48,608 bases of DNA from positions 1 through 48,608 of the forward strand of contig CAUJJP010000059.1 in assembly GCA_963205525.1 (NCBI GenBank), written 5' to 3'. The position numbers and the translations under genes were made by a program. The notes under the pieces are model-generated. The model made no database searches, was not told the DNA's origin, and was given only the letters and a program-made list of their open reading frames with translations. This DNA comes from Pseudomonadota bacterium (GTDB lineage: Bacteria; Pseudomonadota; Gammaproteobacteria; Burkholderiales; Burkholderiaceae). This document shows positions 18,866-26,990 of the stretch, piece by piece; position 1 is the stretch's first letter, and the number at the start of each line of letters is the position of its first letter.

Positions 18866-19906
18866 ATGCCACCGAGCTCGATCTGCATCCTGCGGCTGTC
18901 GGCGCTCGGCGACGCGACGCACGTCGTTCCGCTGCTGCACACGCTGCACGACGCCTGGCCGCAGACCCGGCTGAGCTGGGTCATCGGCAAGGGCGAGGCG
19001 CGGCTGGTCGAGGGCCTGGAGGGGGTGGAACTGATCGTCTACGACAAGAAGACCGGTCTCGCAGGTGTCACCGAACTGCGCCGGCGCCTGGCCGGCAGGC
19101 GTTTTGACGTGCTGCTGCAGATGCAGCTCGCTTTGCGCGCCAACCTGCTCTCGCTGGCGATTCCTGCCGCACTGCGCATCGGCTATGACCGTGCGCGCAG
19201 CAAAGAAGGGCACGGTTGGACGATCGATCGGCGAATTCCAGCCGGCGGACACCATGTGCTCGATGTGTTCGGTCGTTTCTGTGAGCCGCTGGGTCTGCGC
19301 CAGGAGCAGGTACGCTGGGATGTTCCGGTGCCCGCTCAGGCGCACGACTGGGCTGCGCGCCAGTTGCCGGGGGCGCAGCCGACGCTGCTGGTTTCGCCTT
19401 GTTCGAGCCACCCGCTGCGGAACTGGCGCGCTGAGCGCTACGCCGCCGTGGCCGACCACGCTGCGGCAGCCGGCTGGCGCATCGCCTTGTGCGGTGGGCC
19501 GAGTGAGGCGGAGCGGCGGATGGGGGATTCGATCGCGGCAGCGATGCGCGCCCCAGTGACGGACCTCATCGGCAAGGACACGCTCAAGCAGCTGCTTGCC
19601 TTGCTGGCGCGCGCCACGCTCGTGCTGGGCCCTGATGCGGGACCGTTGCACATGGCCAATGCGATGGGCACTCCGGTGCTCGGGCTGTACGCCTGCACGG
19701 ATGCTGAGCGCAGTGGCCCCTATTCGGACCGCCGCTATTGCGTGAACCGCTATGCCGAGGCGGCGCAGCGTTTCCTCGGCAAACCACCGGCCAGGCTGCC
19801 CTGGGGCAAGCGCGTCGAGTTTCCCGGCGTCATGGATCTGATCAAGGTCGACGAGGTGATCGAGCGCTTCGACAGCTTCGTGCGCACCCGTGCCCTGTCC
19901 CAGTGA
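18866..19906 (+). CDS. Glycosyltransferase family 9, ADP-heptose:LPS heptosyltransferase-like
   Basis: Adds heptose to the inner core of lipopolysaccharide, or a related sugar. The N-terminus has ICILRLSALGDATHVVPLL, the typical GT9 opening with the GD pair. The C-terminal signature is ATLVLGPDAGPLHMANAMGTPVLGLY, containing the D-x-G-P-x-H motif for ADP-sugar binding. About 346 residues from ATG 18866; upstream in-frame sequence is low in family similarity. There is a gap of about 100 bases after the glycerophosphotransferase-like gene. WaaC, WaaF or WaaQ type cannot be distinguished by eye. Confidence 0.85.
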   Translation: MPPSSICILRLSALGDATHVVPLLHTLHDAWPQTRLSWVIGKGEARLVEGLEGVELIVYDKKTGLAGVTELRRRLAGRRFDVLLQMQLALRANLLSLAIPAALRIGYDRARSKEGHGWTIDRRIPAGGHHVLDVFGRFCEPLGLRQEQVRWDVPVPAQAHDWAARQLPGAQPTLLVSPCSSHPLRNWRAERYAAVADHAAAAGWRIALCGGPSEAERRMGDSIAAAMRAPVTDLIGKDTLKQLLALLARATLVLGPDAGPLHMANAMGTPVLGLYACTDAERSGPYSDRRYCVNRYAEAAQRFLGKPPARLPWGKRVEFPGVMDLIKVDEVIERFDSFVRTRALSQ

Positions 19907-19915
19907 CGCGGCTGC

Positions 19916-20320
19916 TCAGGCGGGAGGCCGGCTGTAGTCCTGGTAGGACTTCTCCTCGATGTAGGCAGAGCCAAGCGCGAGATTGATCCGCTTCTTGAGG
20001 CGGGCGCGTTCGTCGTTCTCGTGGTAGACCGCGCGTGCCAACGCCACGAAGGCTTCGTCGAAGCGCTGTGCCTGTTCCAGGCGCCGGATGTCGTCCTCGA
20101 TCACCCACAGCCGCTCGTTGACCGCCTTGAGCTCGGCGCGCAGGCTGCCCAGATCGTGCTGCGCGGCCGGATGCTGCCGCCAGACCGTGTCCAGCGCCGC
20201 CAGCTCGGCACGCACGTTGGCCAACTTGGTGGTGTCGTGCATGCGTTCGGACTTGATCTGAAGAATCGCGATCTTGTCCAGCAGTTCACCGAACGAGACG
20301 GGGACGAGGATTTCGGACAT
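19916..20320 (-). CDS. DUF6165 family protein
   Basis: A 134-residue protein beginning MSEILVPVSFGELLDKIAIL, with charged helical sequence (SERMHDTTKLANVRAELAALD, key run) and ending YIEEKSYQDYSRPPA. It matches what I know as DUF6165, usually found beside LPS core glycosyltransferases; no activity is known. It is convergent with the GT9 gene and ends ten bases from its stop. A longer frame to 20569 exists but crosses the tRNA-Leu gene, so ATG 20320 is the sensible start. Confidence 0.75.
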   Translation of the reverse strand: MSEILVPVSFGELLDKIAILQIKSERMHDTTKLANVRAELAALDTVWRQHPAAQHDLGSLRAELKAVNERLWVIEDDIRRLEQAQRFDEAFVALARAVYHENDERARLKKRINLALGSAYIEEKSYQDYSRPPA

Positions 20321-20424
20321 GTGGGTGGTGGCCGGATGAAAGCACTCGATCCTACTGCGCCGCCTTGCCGGTGGGCTGTGGTGCCGGCCTCGCCTCGGCG
20401 CTGCAGATAATCGGCCGGGCGCCG

Positions 20425-20514
20425 GCCTGGATGGCGAAATTGGCAGACGCAGCGGACTTAAAATCCGCCGCCCCTGACCGGGGCGTACCGGTTCGAGCCC
20501 GGTTCCAGGCACCA
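20425..20514 (+). tRNA. tRNA-Leu (UAA), integration target
   Basis: A 90-nt cloverleaf with CCA encoded. The acceptor GCCTGGA pairs with TCCAGGC, and the anticodon loop CTTAAAA gives TAA. It has a long variable arm, and GATAAT at 20406-20411 is a plausible -10 box. The 3' end (20501-20514) recurs at 27489-27502, so this gene was the attachment site of the adjacent element and stays intact. Confidence 0.97.
20501..20514 (+). other. attL core
   Basis: GGTTCCAGGCACCA, the 3' end of tRNA-Leu(UAA), is identical to 27489-27502. Similarity extends upstream: a further ten bases match except for two positions in the T arm. Confidence 0.9.
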
Positions 20515-20546
20515 AACCTACATTTCCGGACCATGCGCAACGTATC

Positions 20547-20585
20547 AAGCGCCTAGGTGAATCAACCACTTAGGCGCTTTTGTTT
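20547..20585 (+). terminator. Intrinsic terminator between tRNA-Leu and the integrase
   Basis: AAGCGCCTA pairs with TAGGCGCTT across an AT-richer loop, followed by TTTGTTT. It probably belongs to the element and ends the tRNA transcript now that the original downstream sequence has been displaced. Confidence 0.8.
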
Positions 20586-20625
20586 GCCACGTCGGATCAC
20601 GTAAACGCTACACTGCGCGTCAGGA

Positions 20626-20647
20626 ACCCGGGCACATACCCGGGCAC
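20626..20647 (+). repeat. Left pair of ACCCGGGCAC boxes (candidate integrase arm sites)
   Basis: ACCCGGGCAC at 20626-20635 and again at 20638-20647, 12 bp start to start. The same pair with the same spacing occurs at 27404-27425, near attR. The arrangement fits arm-type binding sites of a tyrosine recombinase or its excisionase. Confidence 0.6.
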
Positions 20648-20702
20648 GATCTGGCAGCGGATCCGGGACACGGATGCTGCCGCGACCGCCAGCGAGTGCG
20701 CC

Positions 20703-21956
20703 ATGCCACTGACCGATGCCGACTGCCGCGCTGCCAAATGCCCACCGGACAAGAAGCGTGTGCGCCTGAACGACGGCGGCGGGCTCTATCTGGAGGTCGC
20801 ACCCAACGGCAAACGGCGCTGGTTCTGGCGCTTCTACCCGGACGGGAAAGAAGACCGCCTGGCGCTCGGCAGCTACCCGGAGATCGGTCTTCGAGCGGCC
20901 CGTGACGCGCGCGACGAACACCGGCGCGCGTACAAGCGGGGGCGGGGGCAACATCCTCGGCACGCGCGAAAGATCGAACGGGCCAGCGCACGCGCGCGCA
21001 GGGCGGACACCTTTGAGGCCGTGGCGCGGGAGTGCTACGAAGCCAAGCACAGCGGTTGGAGCGATACCCACGCGGCCAAATGGATGCGGCTACTCGAGCG
21101 CGATCTGTTCCCATGGGTGGGGGCGCTGCCGCTGGCCGAGATCACGGCCGGAGTGCTCCGCGAGCCCATCTTGCGCGTGCAGGCGCGCGGCGCCGTCGAC
21201 AGTGCCCATGCGGTGCGCAGGTACGCGGGGCAGGTGTTCAAGTTCGGGATTGCGCTGGATCTGTGCAAGAAGAATCCCGCTGCGGACCTGACGGACACGC
21301 TCAAGCCCCTGGTTGTCCGCAACGTGGGCGCAATCACCAAGCCGCACGCTGCCGGCGAGCTGATGCGCAAGATCCGCGACTACTCGGGCCATCCAGTCAC
21401 CCGTGCCGCGCTGGCGCTGTCGGCCTACGTCTTCCAGCGGCCGGGGAACATCCGCGCGATGGAGTGGAGCGAGGTCGACGCCGACGCGGCGATGTGGACC
21501 ATCCCGGCCGAGAAGATGAAGCGCAAGCTCGAGGGCAAGATCAACGGCCGGCCGCACCTGGTCCCGCTGGCGCAGCAGGCCCTGGTGATCCTGGCCGACC
21601 TGCGCACCCTCACCGGGCACGAGCGCTTTGTCTTCCCGGCAGCGCACGGCAGCGGGTGCATGAGTGAGAACACCATCCGCGCTGCTCTGCGCCGCATGGG
21701 CTACGCCAATGACGAGATGACGGCGCACGGGTTCAGGGCGATGGCGCGCACCATCATTGAAGACCACATGGGCGGCATCGGCGCCGATGTGGTTGAGGCG
21801 CAGCTCGCGCACATCAAGGCCGGGCCGCTGGGGGCCGCCTATGACCGCGCGGAGTACCTGGCGCAGCGCCGCGAGCTGATGCAGCGCTGGGCCGACTATC
21901 TGGACCGGCAGCGCGATGGGGCCGAGGTGATCCCGATCCCGGGGCGGGCAGCATGA
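20703..21956 (+). CDS. Tyrosine recombinase (phage integrase, DUF4102 type)
   Basis: Catalyses integration and excision at tRNA-Leu. The N-terminal arm-binding DUF4102 region reads LNDGGGLYLEVAPNGKRRW and LALGSYPEIGLRAARD. A core-binding SAM-like domain follows from about residue 100. The catalytic domain has Arg in QRPGNIRAMEW, the H-x-x-R box in AHGFRAMARTI, a His in QLAHIKAG and the Tyr nucleophile around AAYDRAEYLAQRRELM. 417 residues from ATG 20703, normal for the family; upstream in-frame sequence would run into the arm repeats. Its stop overlaps the next gene as ATGA. Confidence 0.93.
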   Translation: MPLTDADCRAAKCPPDKKRVRLNDGGGLYLEVAPNGKRRWFWRFYPDGKEDRLALGSYPEIGLRAARDARDEHRRAYKRGRGQHPRHARKIERASARARRADTFEAVARECYEAKHSGWSDTHAAKWMRLLERDLFPWVGALPLAEITAGVLREPILRVQARGAVDSAHAVRRYAGQVFKFGIALDLCKKNPAADLTDTLKPLVVRNVGAITKPHAAGELMRKIRDYSGHPVTRAALALSAYVFQRPGNIRAMEWSEVDADAAMWTIPAEKMKRKLEGKINGRPHLVPLAQQALVILADLRTLTGHERFVFPAAHGSGCMSENTIRAALRRMGYANDEMTAHGFRAMARTIIEDHMGGIGADVVEAQLAHIKAGPLGAAYDRAEYLAQRRELMQRWADYLDRQRDGAEVIPIPGRAA

Positions 21957-22165
21957 CGCCCGTCCGGGTGAAGATGACCCGGGCCTGTGACGGTGGGCCG
22001 CTGGCCGTGCTTGATCTGCCTGGCGATGGCGCCGAGCTGCGCCCGCAACAACTGCGCGACCTGGCCGCCGCGCTGCTACGCGTGGCTGACGACTGCGAGG
22101 CCCGCAAGCTGATGCACCGAGGCCGACCACTGCCAGACGAGCGTCGGAGCTATCCGGTCGAGTGA
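21953..22165 (+). CDS. Small conserved island protein, 70 aa
   Basis: It starts MTPVRVKMTRACDGGPLAVL and overlaps the integrase stop as ATGA, indicating co-translation. It has a helical middle (LRPQQLRDLAAALLRVADDCEARKL, key run LRDLAAALLRVADDCEA) and a basic C-terminus. Similar short proteins often follow integrases of this type in betaproteobacterial islands, from general recollection; function unknown. Confidence 0.7.
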   Translation: MTPVRVKMTRACDGGPLAVLDLPGDGAELRPQQLRDLAAALLRVADDCEARKLMHRGRPLPDERRSYPVE

Positions 22166-22187
22166 ATCCAAGATGACGGCGGAGAAG

Positions 22188-22385
22188 ATGACCGTTGACT
22201 TGAGCAAGATGCACATCGACGAGGCGCCGTTCTACGCAGAGAAGACAAGCATCGTCCCGACTCGACCGGCCGCCATATGCGCCGGATTCGCCAATGAAAT
22301 CAAGCAGTTGCGAATGAATGCCGGACTGCCGAAGAAGACTGATTCCAGTCGACCCGGCGCGGGGACAAAACAGTCGGCGATTTAG
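22188..22385 (+). CDS. Small hypothetical ORF
   Basis: 65 residues from ATG 22188, beginning MTVDLSKMHIDEAPFYAEK. GGAG lies just upstream (22181-22184); an earlier ATG at 22173 is in frame. Base composition is less GC-rich than its neighbours. A small inverted repeat (GCGATTT/AAATCGC, 22377-22398) spans its stop. I do not recognise the product and the gene may not be real. Confidence 0.4.
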   Translation: MTVDLSKMHIDEAPFYAEKTSIVPTRPAAICAGFANEIKQLRMNAGLPKKTDSSRPGAGTKQSAI

Positions 22386-22461
22386 CGCAGCAAATCGCTA
22401 GACTTGGCTCAACCAATCAGTAGTGACGGCAATTTGTGGTAGCCGACGCTGCTGAAAAGGT

Positions 22462-22495
22462 GAGGGGCCGCACGCGTGCAAGCGTGCAGCCCCTC
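22462..22495. other. Long hairpin in the integrase-alpA intergenic space
   Basis: GAGGGGC and GCACGC on the left pair with GCGTGC and GCCCCTC on the right, with single-base mismatches between the two stem blocks and a six-base loop. There is no T run. The space 22386-22632 otherwise holds only the candidate operator at 22602-22623. Confidence 0.6.
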
Positions 22496-22601
22496 TGGTA
22501 CCGAAGCACCGTGTCAGCCTCTCCCAAGACAGACAGCGTTCAGGATATGCCAAATCCGGGCATTGCCGGGCTTTGTCTGCCAATACGTGACATGTGTGCG
22601 A

Positions 22602-22623
22602 CGGTTTTCATGTTCTGAAACCG
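22602..22623. promoter_or_regulatory. Candidate operator before the AlpA-like gene
   Basis: CGGTTTTCA and TGAAACCG form an imperfect inverted repeat with a five-base centre (TGTTC), ending ten bases before the AlpA-like start codon. It is well placed for autoregulation or for a helper-phage protein, but this is untested. Confidence 0.35.
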
Positions 22624-22632
22624 GACTCTTTG

Positions 22633-22872
22633 ATGACCGCACACGCACCCAAGCGCCACCGTGAGGCGCAGCCCCTGCACGTCGCCCAGTTGCACGACGC
22701 CCTGCTGAGGCTCTCTACAGCCGGAGCCTTTGCCGGCCTGAGCGTGCCCACGCTGTACCGCCTGTCGAAGTCGGACCCGACATTCCCCAAGCTCATCAAG
22801 ATGGGCGCGCGCTGCACGCGCATCCGCGCTGGCGACCTGACCGCGTGGCTCGCCGCGCAGGGCAAGGCGTGA
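22633..22872 (+). CDS. AlpA-like helix-turn-helix regulator
   Basis: 79 residues with a MerR/AlpA-type winged helix: AFAGLSVPTLYRLSKSDPTFPK (key run GLSVPTLYRLSKSDPTFPK) followed by IRAGDLTAWLAAQGKA, the usual AlpA C-terminus. Such proteins switch satellite replication genes or act as excisionase. ATG 22633 follows the candidate operator. An in-frame upstream start at 22594 would overlap that site. The primase begins four bases after its stop, so the two are probably one transcript. Confidence 0.8.
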   Translation: MTAHAPKRHREAQPLHVAQLHDALLRLSTAGAFAGLSVPTLYRLSKSDPTFPKLIKMGARCTRIRAGDLTAWLAAQGKA

Positions 22873-22875
22873 GCC

Positions 22876-24015
22876 ATGTCCGCCCACCGCAACGACGGCG
22901 CCGCAGCGCCGGGGCCAGTCACGCCCGCAAGTGACAACGCCCGCTTGCAGGCGGGCGTCGTGGGGCAGAGCAAGACAGACAGGCTCGATTGTGCCAGCGC
23001 ACCGCGCACGGCGCTCCATGCCGCACGGGAATCCCTGTGCCGGCAACTGGCTGGCGCTGTACGCGATCCCGTCCAAGACTTCCGCGCGGCGATCCTCATC
23101 TCGTTGGGCCATGCGCCAGACGAGATCGAACCCGGCAAGCTGCAACGGTTCAGCACGAACGGCAAGCGCGGCGACACGGCCGGGTGGGCATACAGGTTCA
23201 CGGACGGGCGCGGCGGCGTGTTCGGCTGCCACCGTACCGGGATCACCGAGGTCTGGCGAGCCGAGCGCGACCGACCACCGACACCCGCCCAGCGTGCCGA
23301 GCTCGCGCGGCAGGTGGCGCAGGCGGCGGCCGAGCGCGAGCGCGAACAGCGCCAGCGACGGGTCGGCAACGCCCGGCGCAATGCGGCACTGTGGGCGCAA
23401 TGCGTGCCCGTGACGGATGGCGACCCGGTGGCGCTGTACCTGGCCCGGCGCAGCCTGGCCGGGCCGGTGCCCGAGTGTCTGCGCCTGCATCCGGGCCTGA
23501 CCTACTGGGACGGCGCGGACGGCGGCGAGCTCGGCACCTGGCCGGCGATGGTGGCACCGCTGGTCGCACCCGATGGCCGCGTCGTGGCGCTGCACCGCAC
23601 CTACCTGACGCCAGACGGCTGCAAGGCCCCGGTGCCCACGGTCAAGAAAGTGACCGGCGCATCCGGGCCGGTGGCCGGCGCCAGCATCCCGCTGCACGAC
23701 GCGCAGCAGGGCGTCATCGGCATCGCGGAGGGGATCGAGACTGCCCAGGCTGCGCACCTGGCATCGGGTCTGCCCACCGTGGCCGCCTACTGCGCCGACA
23801 ACCTGGCCGCCTACCAGTGGCCGCCTGGCGTGCAGCGCATCGTGGTCTTCGCCGACGCCGACCGCGCCGGGCGCGAGACCGCCGACACCCTGCGCGCTCG
23901 AGCGCTGCGGGCCGGGCTGCGCGTCAACGTCCTGACGCCCACCGAACCCGGCTCGGACTGGTGCGACGTGTGGGCGCAGCGCGGCGCCGTGGCCGTCGAA
24001 GGAGGTGTGGCATGA
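22876..24015 (+). CDS. Toprim-domain primase-like replication protein
   Basis: 379 residues. The C-terminal Toprim domain is visible: Glu in GIAEGIETAQAA and the D-x-D motif in IVVFADADRAGRETAD. The N-terminal part, KRGDTAGWAYRFTDGRGGVFGCHRTG, matches the region preceding Toprim in phage-type primases of this class. Likely primes replication of the island after excision. The stop overlaps the next gene as ATGA with GGAGG upstream, so the two are translated together. Confidence 0.85.
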   Translation: MSAHRNDGAAAPGPVTPASDNARLQAGVVGQSKTDRLDCASAPRTALHAARESLCRQLAGAVRDPVQDFRAAILISLGHAPDEIEPGKLQRFSTNGKRGDTAGWAYRFTDGRGGVFGCHRTGITEVWRAERDRPPTPAQRAELARQVAQAAAEREREQRQRRVGNARRNAALWAQCVPVTDGDPVALYLARRSLAGPVPECLRLHPGLTYWDGADGGELGTWPAMVAPLVAPDGRVVALHRTYLTPDGCKAPVPTVKKVTGASGPVAGASIPLHDAQQGVIGIAEGIETAQAAHLASGLPTVAAYCADNLAAYQWPPGVQRIVVFADADRAGRETADTLRARALRAGLRVNVLTPTEPGSDWCDVWAQRGAVAVEGGVA

Positions 24016-25541
24016 GTGCGGTCGAAGAAGACCTGGTGGCCGCGCGCGCTGCCGGCAGCGAGCCGGCGCCAGTGCCGCGTGGTCTGCCTGCCGAGCTGCT
24101 GCCCGTCGACCCGTTCCCGCTGCCAGCGCTGCCTGATGCCTTCAGGCCATGGGTCGGCGACGTGAGCGAGCTCATGCAGTGCCCACCGGACTATGTGGCC
24201 GTGCCCTTGATCGTGGCGGCCGCGTCGCTGGTTGCGCGGCGGGTGGCAATCCGGCCGCAGGCCCACACCGACTGGACCGAGCGCGGCAACCTGTGGGCGC
24301 TCATAGTCGGACGCCCTGGCGTGATGAAGTCCCCCGCCATGGCGCTGGCGCTGGCGCCCATGGAACGGCTCGAGGCGCGTGCGGCCGAGGCCTTCAACGC
24401 CACCACCGCACAGCACCGGGTCGACAGCATGGCAAGCAAGCTGCGCGCTGATGCCGGCAGAAAGGAGGCTGCCAAGCTGCTGCTGAAGGATCGCGGCGCG
24501 CGCGTGGACCACCTGCTGAGCGATGAGAACGAAGACGAGGCGCCGACCCGGCCGCGCTACGTGGTCAACGATCTGACCTATGAGAAGCTGGGCGAGGTCT
24601 TGGCACAGAACCCGGACGGCGTGCTGAGCGTGCGAGACGAGGTGCGCGGGCTGCTGCTGCACCTGGCGCGCGAGGAATCGGCACCGGCGCGCGCGTTCTA
24701 TCTGCAGGCCTGGAGCGGTGGGCGCTACACCTTCGACCGCATCGGACGCGGCACGGTAACGGTGGCGGACGCGCGGCTATCCATGATCGGCGGCATCCAG
24801 CCCGGCCCGCTGTGCGACCTGATGCTCAAAGCGCGCCGTGGGGCGGGAGACGACGGCATGGTCGAGCGCTTCCTGATCTCGTGGCCAGACCCACCTCGCG
24901 CCTGGCGCGAGGTCGACCGCCCGCCTGAAACCCCGGCGCAGCGCGCAGTGGGGAAGGTCTTTGCACGGTTGGACGCGTTGAGCGCGCAGGCGGTCAATGC
25001 CGCGCATGAGACCGATCCAGACGGGCAGCCGCGCGGACTTCCATTCCTGCGCCTGAGCGACGATGCGCGCGCAGCCTTCGGCGACTGGCGCAGCGGACTC
25101 GAGCGCGATCTGAGGTCCACCGAGTCCGAAGGGATCGAGGGCGCCTTGTCCAAGTTCCGCCACCATGTCCCTGCGCTGGCGCTGCTGCTGCACATCGTCG
25201 ACGGCGGTGTCGGCCCTGTGTCTCTGTCGGCCACGCTGCGTGCGCTGAATCTGGCGGAGTACTTCGCCAGCCACGCGCGGCGCCTGCACGCCAGTGGCCG
25301 GCGCCTGGCCGTACGCGGCGCGCGCTCCATCCTCGGCAAGCTGCGAGATGGCGAACTGCCGGACCCCTTCACCGCACGCGACATTCACCAGCGCGGATGG
25401 AGCGGGTTGAGCGAGCGCGCCGACGTGGGCGACGCGCTGGACATGCTGGTCGCGCATGGCTGGCTCAGTGAGGCCGACATCGCCACCGGTGGCCGGCCCA
25501 TGACGGTCTACAGCCTGACCGAAGGAGCGCGCCATGGGTAA
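24012..25541 (+). CDS. DUF3987 protein (helicase-like replication protein)
   Basis: 509 residues. It has a P-loop-like GRPGVMKSPAMALAL near residue 100, the characteristic DUF3987 Lys-Ser substitution of Walker A, and NDLTYEKLGEVLAQNPDGVLSVRDE (key run LAQNPDGVLSVRDE), the conserved Walker-B-like region. C-terminal winged-helix-like segments (FTARDIHQRGWSGL) follow. The family commonly pairs with Toprim primases in satellites and prophages. It was read from ATG 24012; the longer frame from 22989 is a shadow of the primase. It ends with an ATGGGTAA overlap into the next gene. Confidence 0.85.
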   Translation: MSAVEEDLVAARAAGSEPAPVPRGLPAELLPVDPFPLPALPDAFRPWVGDVSELMQCPPDYVAVPLIVAAASLVARRVAIRPQAHTDWTERGNLWALIVGRPGVMKSPAMALALAPMERLEARAAEAFNATTAQHRVDSMASKLRADAGRKEAAKLLLKDRGARVDHLLSDENEDEAPTRPRYVVNDLTYEKLGEVLAQNPDGVLSVRDEVRGLLLHLAREESAPARAFYLQAWSGGRYTFDRIGRGTVTVADARLSMIGGIQPGPLCDLMLKARRGAGDDGMVERFLISWPDPPRAWREVDRPPETPAQRAVGKVFARLDALSAQAVNAAHETDPDGQPRGLPFLRLSDDARAAFGDWRSGLERDLRSTESEGIEGALSKFRHHVPALALLLHIVDGGVGPVSLSATLRALNLAEYFASHARRLHASGRRLAVRGARSILGKLRDGELPDPFTARDIHQRGWSGLSERADVGDALDMLVAHGWLSEADIATGGRPMTVYSLTEGARHG

Positions 25542-26088
25542 GTGGGCCGACGCCCTGGCCGCGCACCTGGCCCATGCGGCACATGAAAATTCGCGGCACC
25601 CCCCTACTGAGGCACCCTCAAAACCCTCAAAAGCACCTTTTGAACCTTTTGAGGGTGAGGGGGTAGGGGGGGTGCGCAGAATTTCAGGGGCAGCAAACGA
25701 CCCGGCGCCAGCCCATCCAGCGCCAGCCCGGCCGCCTGCCGGAGTCGACACCCGGCCCTACAGGCTGGCGCAGGCCGAGGCCGATGCTGCCCATGCCCAG
25801 CCCTGGGACGACGCAGCCATCGGTCTGTTCGTGGCGCGCGTGAGCCTGTTCCTGCGACGCGGGATCAGCGCCAGCGATGCAGACGATCTCGCTGAGCGGC
25901 TGCACCTGCGCGACGTCCAGAAGGACGTCAGGCGGCTGCGCCTCGAGTGCGCCCACCTGAGCGGCCGCGCTGGTCCTGGCGGCGCCTGGCGCTGCGGCAG
26001 CCATCGAACTGCCGAGGTCGGGCACGACGCGCTGGGCGAGCTGGCGACGTGGCTGCAGCGCTGCCCGGCCTTTCAATCCTCGAGGTGA
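25534..26088 (+). CDS. Small island protein with C-terminal Cys/His cluster and embedded DNA palindrome
   Basis: 184 residues, overlapping the DUF3987 stop by eight bases. The middle has PSKPSKAPFEPFEG, which is the translation of a long DNA inverted repeat (25613-25657). The C-terminal part carries LECAHLSGRAGPGGAWRCG, SHRTAEVGHD and LQRCPAF, a pattern of Cys and His that could bind zinc. I know similar tails in proteins of betaproteobacterial islands, without an assigned function. Confidence 0.7.
   Translation: MGKWADALAAHLAHAAHENSRHPPTEAPSKPSKAPFEPFEGEGVGGVRRISGAANDPAPAHPAPARPPAGVDTRPYRLAQAEADAAHAQPWDDAAIGLFVARVSLFLRRGISASDADDLAERLHLRDVQKDVRRLRLECAHLSGRAGPGGAWRCGSHRTAEVGHDALGELATWLQRCPAFQSSR
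25598..25673. repeat. Nested inverted repeat inside a coding gene
   Basis: The inner arms are 25613-25633 and 25637-25657, with 18 of 21 positions paired and a 3-bp loop (CAC). They are built from ACCCTCAAAA / TTTTGAGGGT. Outside them, ACCCCCCTAC (25598-25607) faces a GTAGGGGGG-T run (25663-25673). It is in frame and translated. Confidence 0.8.
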
Positions 26089-26090
26089 CC

Positions 26091-26726
26091 ATGACGACGA
26101 AGAAGCCGGCCACGAATGCGGCAGGGAAGAAGGATCCCGGGCGGGCCGAGACGCTGGCGAGGTTGGCCCTACGCCCGAGCGTGAACGCGGCGGGCGTGAT
26201 CGTGAGCTACGGCAAGCCGCTGGGGATCGAGCCTGACGACGATATCGGCCTCCTGACGAATCTGCTGACCGAGGGCGTGAAGGACGTCTGGGCCGGCGAC
26301 ATGAAGCGTGCCGAGGCCATGCTGTACGGGCAGGCGCACGCGCTGCAGGCCATCTTCATGAACCTGGCGCGGCAGGCCACGACCCAGGAGTACATGAAGA
26401 ACTGGGAAGCCTGCCTGCGCATGGCGCTGAAGGCACAGAACCAGTGCCGCATGACGCTGGAAACCCTGGCGACGATCAAGAACCCGCCCGTGGTGATAGC
26501 TCGGCAGGCCAACATCAACCACGGCGGGCAGCAGCAGGTGAACAACGGGCCGGCGCCAGCCACGGGGCCGGCCGCCACGCACGCGGCGACTGCGCAATCC
26601 GCGCCGACCGGACTATTGGAGCGCCAGCATGGGCAATGGTTGGACACCCGAGCGCAGAGCTCGGCAGGCAGCGCTGATCCGCACCTGGCGCCCGTGGGAG
26701 AAGTCCACCGGACCCCGCAGCGCTGA
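26091..26726 (+). CDS. Conserved hypothetical island protein
   Basis: 211 residues from ATG 26091, two bases after the previous stop. The N-terminus is basic (MTTKKPATNAAGKKDPGRAE). The middle is helical (GLLTNLLTEGVKDVWAGDMKRAEAMLYGQ, key run GVKDVWAGDMKRAEAMLYGQ) and the part after it is polar (PPVVIARQANINHGGQQQVN). I have seen this type of protein at the end of similar islands but know no function. Its last ~98 bases overlap the next gene in another frame. Confidence 0.7.
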   Translation: MTTKKPATNAAGKKDPGRAETLARLALRPSVNAAGVIVSYGKPLGIEPDDDIGLLTNLLTEGVKDVWAGDMKRAEAMLYGQAHALQAIFMNLARQATTQEYMKNWEACLRMALKAQNQCRMTLETLATIKNPPVVIARQANINHGGQQQVNNGPAPATGPAATHAATAQSAPTGLLERQHGQWLDTRAQSSAGSADPHLAPVGEVHRTPQR

Positions 26727-26928
26727 GGGCAAGGCGCGCACGGCGCGCAACGGGTTCAAGGGTGGGCACCGGGCGATGCTGCGCGAGCTGGCACGCGAGC
26801 TGAACGCGGCGCTACGGCAGCAGCGCGAGACGCTGCAGCGCTGCCCCGGCTCTCACAGAGCTGGCGCCGGCTGCCGGGTCGGCGCCATGGACGCCAGCGC
26901 CAGAGACAACCCCCAGCGGGGGGAGTGA
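26629..26928 (+). CDS. Small basic island protein
   Basis: 99 residues, beginning MGNGWTPERRARQAALIRTW, with WEKSTGPRSAEGKARTARNGFKGG (key run STGPRSAEGKARTARNG). It is strongly basic and likely nucleic-acid binding. It is encoded in a different frame and overlaps the preceding gene by 98 bases. The WTPERRARQ...STGPR pattern is recurrent in mobile elements of this kind, from recollection; function unknown. Confidence 0.65.
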   Translation: MGNGWTPERRARQAALIRTWRPWEKSTGPRSAEGKARTARNGFKGGHRAMLRELARELNAALRQQRETLQRCPGSHRAGAGCRVGAMDASARDNPQRGE

Positions 26929-26990
26929 GGCTGTCGACGGTGCGCCCTGGCTGGTGACATGGCCCGGCTGGGGCAATCCTCGCGCGCACG

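Noticed and set aside
20580..20702. N-terminal extension of the integrase
   Set aside because: The extra residues have no integrase similarity and cover the ACCCGGGCAC boxes; ATG 20703 gives the usual DUF4102 start.
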